Assembly: GCA_027619145.1 (NCBI GenBank)
Contig: JAQCGA010000027.1
Location: forward strand, 1 to 14,616
Direction: 5' to 3'
Length of the DNA stretch: 14,616 nt
From: a bacterium
Lineage (GTDB): Bacteria; Latescibacterota; UBA2968; GCA-2709665
The notes below the pieces were generated by a model that saw only the letters and a list, made by a program, of their open reading frames with translations, was not told where the DNA came from and ran no database searches. The position numbers and the translations under genes are program-made. Within the stretch, counting starts at the first letter, position 1; every line of letters begins with the position of its first letter. Of the stretch, positions 13,806 to 14,616 are shown piece after piece.

Positions 13806-14616
13806 CTGCGGGTTTGCGTACCAGCGGAAAAAGCCGGCGGAATTCGGCGTCTTCAAACAGGCCACGAAAGCGCCCCGCCATGTCATTCAGACGGCGGAGC
13901 AGGTAGTCCTGGTCCTCGTCACCTTGGTGGTCTTCCAGTCGGGCGAGGCTGCCATCTTTTTTTTGGTAGACCGCAATTTTGTCTCCGATCTGGCTGTCTT
14001 TTGCCACTGCGGCCAGACGTTTGAGATTGGAGCTTGAAAAGGTTTTTTCGGTAATTCGTTCCCAGCGGCAGAATTCTTCTGGGGGAATGCGCTGTTGCTG
14101 AATCTCTTCGGCCAATTCGAGGTAGGCAGAAGAGGCGGTGTCGGTATTGTTGTGGATGAGTTGCCGTGCGATGTGTTCGATGAACTTTCTGAAGATCCGC
14201 TCGTCTCGGCGGCTGCGCAGGCTGCTGCCTTTTAACGTCAGCTTGTCATTGTAGCCCAATAAAATATAATTTTTAGCTTTCAGGCTGATCATGCCCTGAT
14301 AACGTCCATCGTGGGACAGGTGGATGCCGCCTGGGAGTTCCTCGGAAATTGCTTCTATGAAGCGCCGTTCTTCTTTTTCGGTTTGGATGTTCGACGGTAC
14401 AACAAAAAATGCACCGTCTGTATCTACTTCGATGAGTTCTGCGTTCTTGTTTTTTAATAAGGTTACCATCTGGCGGGCAATACGCTGGCCAATGGTTGTT
14501 ACTTTTTCTGCTGCTGCGTAGTCGTTGAAGTTGGCCCGTCCATAGGCCAGGTACCCGTAGAAGGAGTTGATGAGGACTTTGTAGCTGCCTTGCAGGCCGT
14601 CCCAGTAAGACCGATC
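13777..14616 (-). CDS. Family-B DNA polymerase, C-terminal part (5' end outside window)
   Basis: The visible 279 residues are the palm/thumb end of a B-family DNA polymerase; the frame stays open to the right edge of the window. Numbering from the edge, motif B is KVLINSFYG (13-21) with the catalytic lysine, and motif C is EVDTDG (63-68). Its two aspartates bind the catalytic metals; Gly replaces the Ser of the common DTDS form. The thumb region runs to the end, and the last residues, EKQLSLFDS, contain QLSLF, the canonical bacterial sliding-clamp-binding peptide. This suggests a replication-associated Pol II-like repair or translesion enzyme. The exonuclease and N-terminal domains, if present, lie outside the window. 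An in-frame ATG at 14469 is internal, since conserved motif B is upstream of it. Confidence 0.92.
   Translation of the reverse strand, partial: DRSYWDGLQGSYKVLINSFYGYLAYGRANFNDYAAAEKVTTIGQRIARQMVTLLKNKNAELIEVDTDGAFFVVPSNIQTEKEERRFIEAISEELPGGIHLSHDGRYQGMISLKAKNYILLGYNDKLTLKGSSLRSRRDERIFRKFIEHIARQLIHNNTDTASSAYLELAEEIQQQRIPPEEFCRWERITEKTFSSSNLKRLAAVAKDSQIGDKIAVYQKKDGSLARLEDHQGDEDQDYLLRRLNDMAGRFRGLFEDAEFRRLFPLVRKPAEKQLSLFDS

Noticed and set aside
1..14616. Mobile elements, CRISPR arrays, tRNA or rRNA genes
   Set aside because: No transposase, terminal repeats, spaced repeat array, cloverleaf or rRNA-like sequence was seen on either strand.

Overview
The window looks like a piece of the chromosome of an aerobic, Gram-negative, uncultivated-type bacterium. 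It carries a signal-peptide cupredoxin, a lipoprotein, ABC and SCO assembly factors, and a bacterial family-B DNA polymerase. The gene order and the protein sequences recall candidate phyla of the FCB/Planctomycetes/Acidobacteria kind, but that placement is only an impression and has low confidence. Overall base composition is near 50% GC, and nothing marks a mobile element, phage, CRISPR array or RNA gene.

Positions 2-7690 (+) form a tightly packed terminal-oxidase operon. In order it holds a multi-domain c-type cytochrome cut by the left edge, a secreted blue-copper-like protein, cytochrome oxidase subunits II (CuA), I, III and IV, two small membrane proteins (one with a CxxC motif), a probably frameshifted small membrane ORF, and ctaB (heme O synthase). 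Electrons would pass from the multi-heme cytochrome and/or the cupredoxin to CuA and then to the heme/CuB centre of subunit I. A good rho-independent terminator at 7733-7766 closes this unit. Two points stand out. Subunit I is split by a -1 frameshift in its penultimate helix, at or near a T_TTT_TTG heptamer. Its K-channel lysine position reads as isoleucine.

Positions 7819-10202 (+) hold an ABC-2 exporter (ATPase and permease) followed by SCO1, a copper chaperone for CuA. These genes are coupled by short spacings or overlaps and probably serve oxidase assembly.

Positions 10210-11601 (-) encode an orphan NtrC-type sigma-54 activator, convergent with sco1. It has a plausible sigma-70 promoter and an 8-bp dyad in the divergent region in front of it. 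Downstream on + are a PKD/Ig-like lipoprotein (11769-12458), a strong terminator (12508-12536) placed unusually close to the next gene, and a MOP-superfamily flippase-like membrane protein (12565-13767). The right edge (13777-14616, -) is the C-terminal third or so of a family-B DNA polymerase ending in a canonical QLSLF clamp-binding peptide. No stretch longer than 300 bases lacks a gene.
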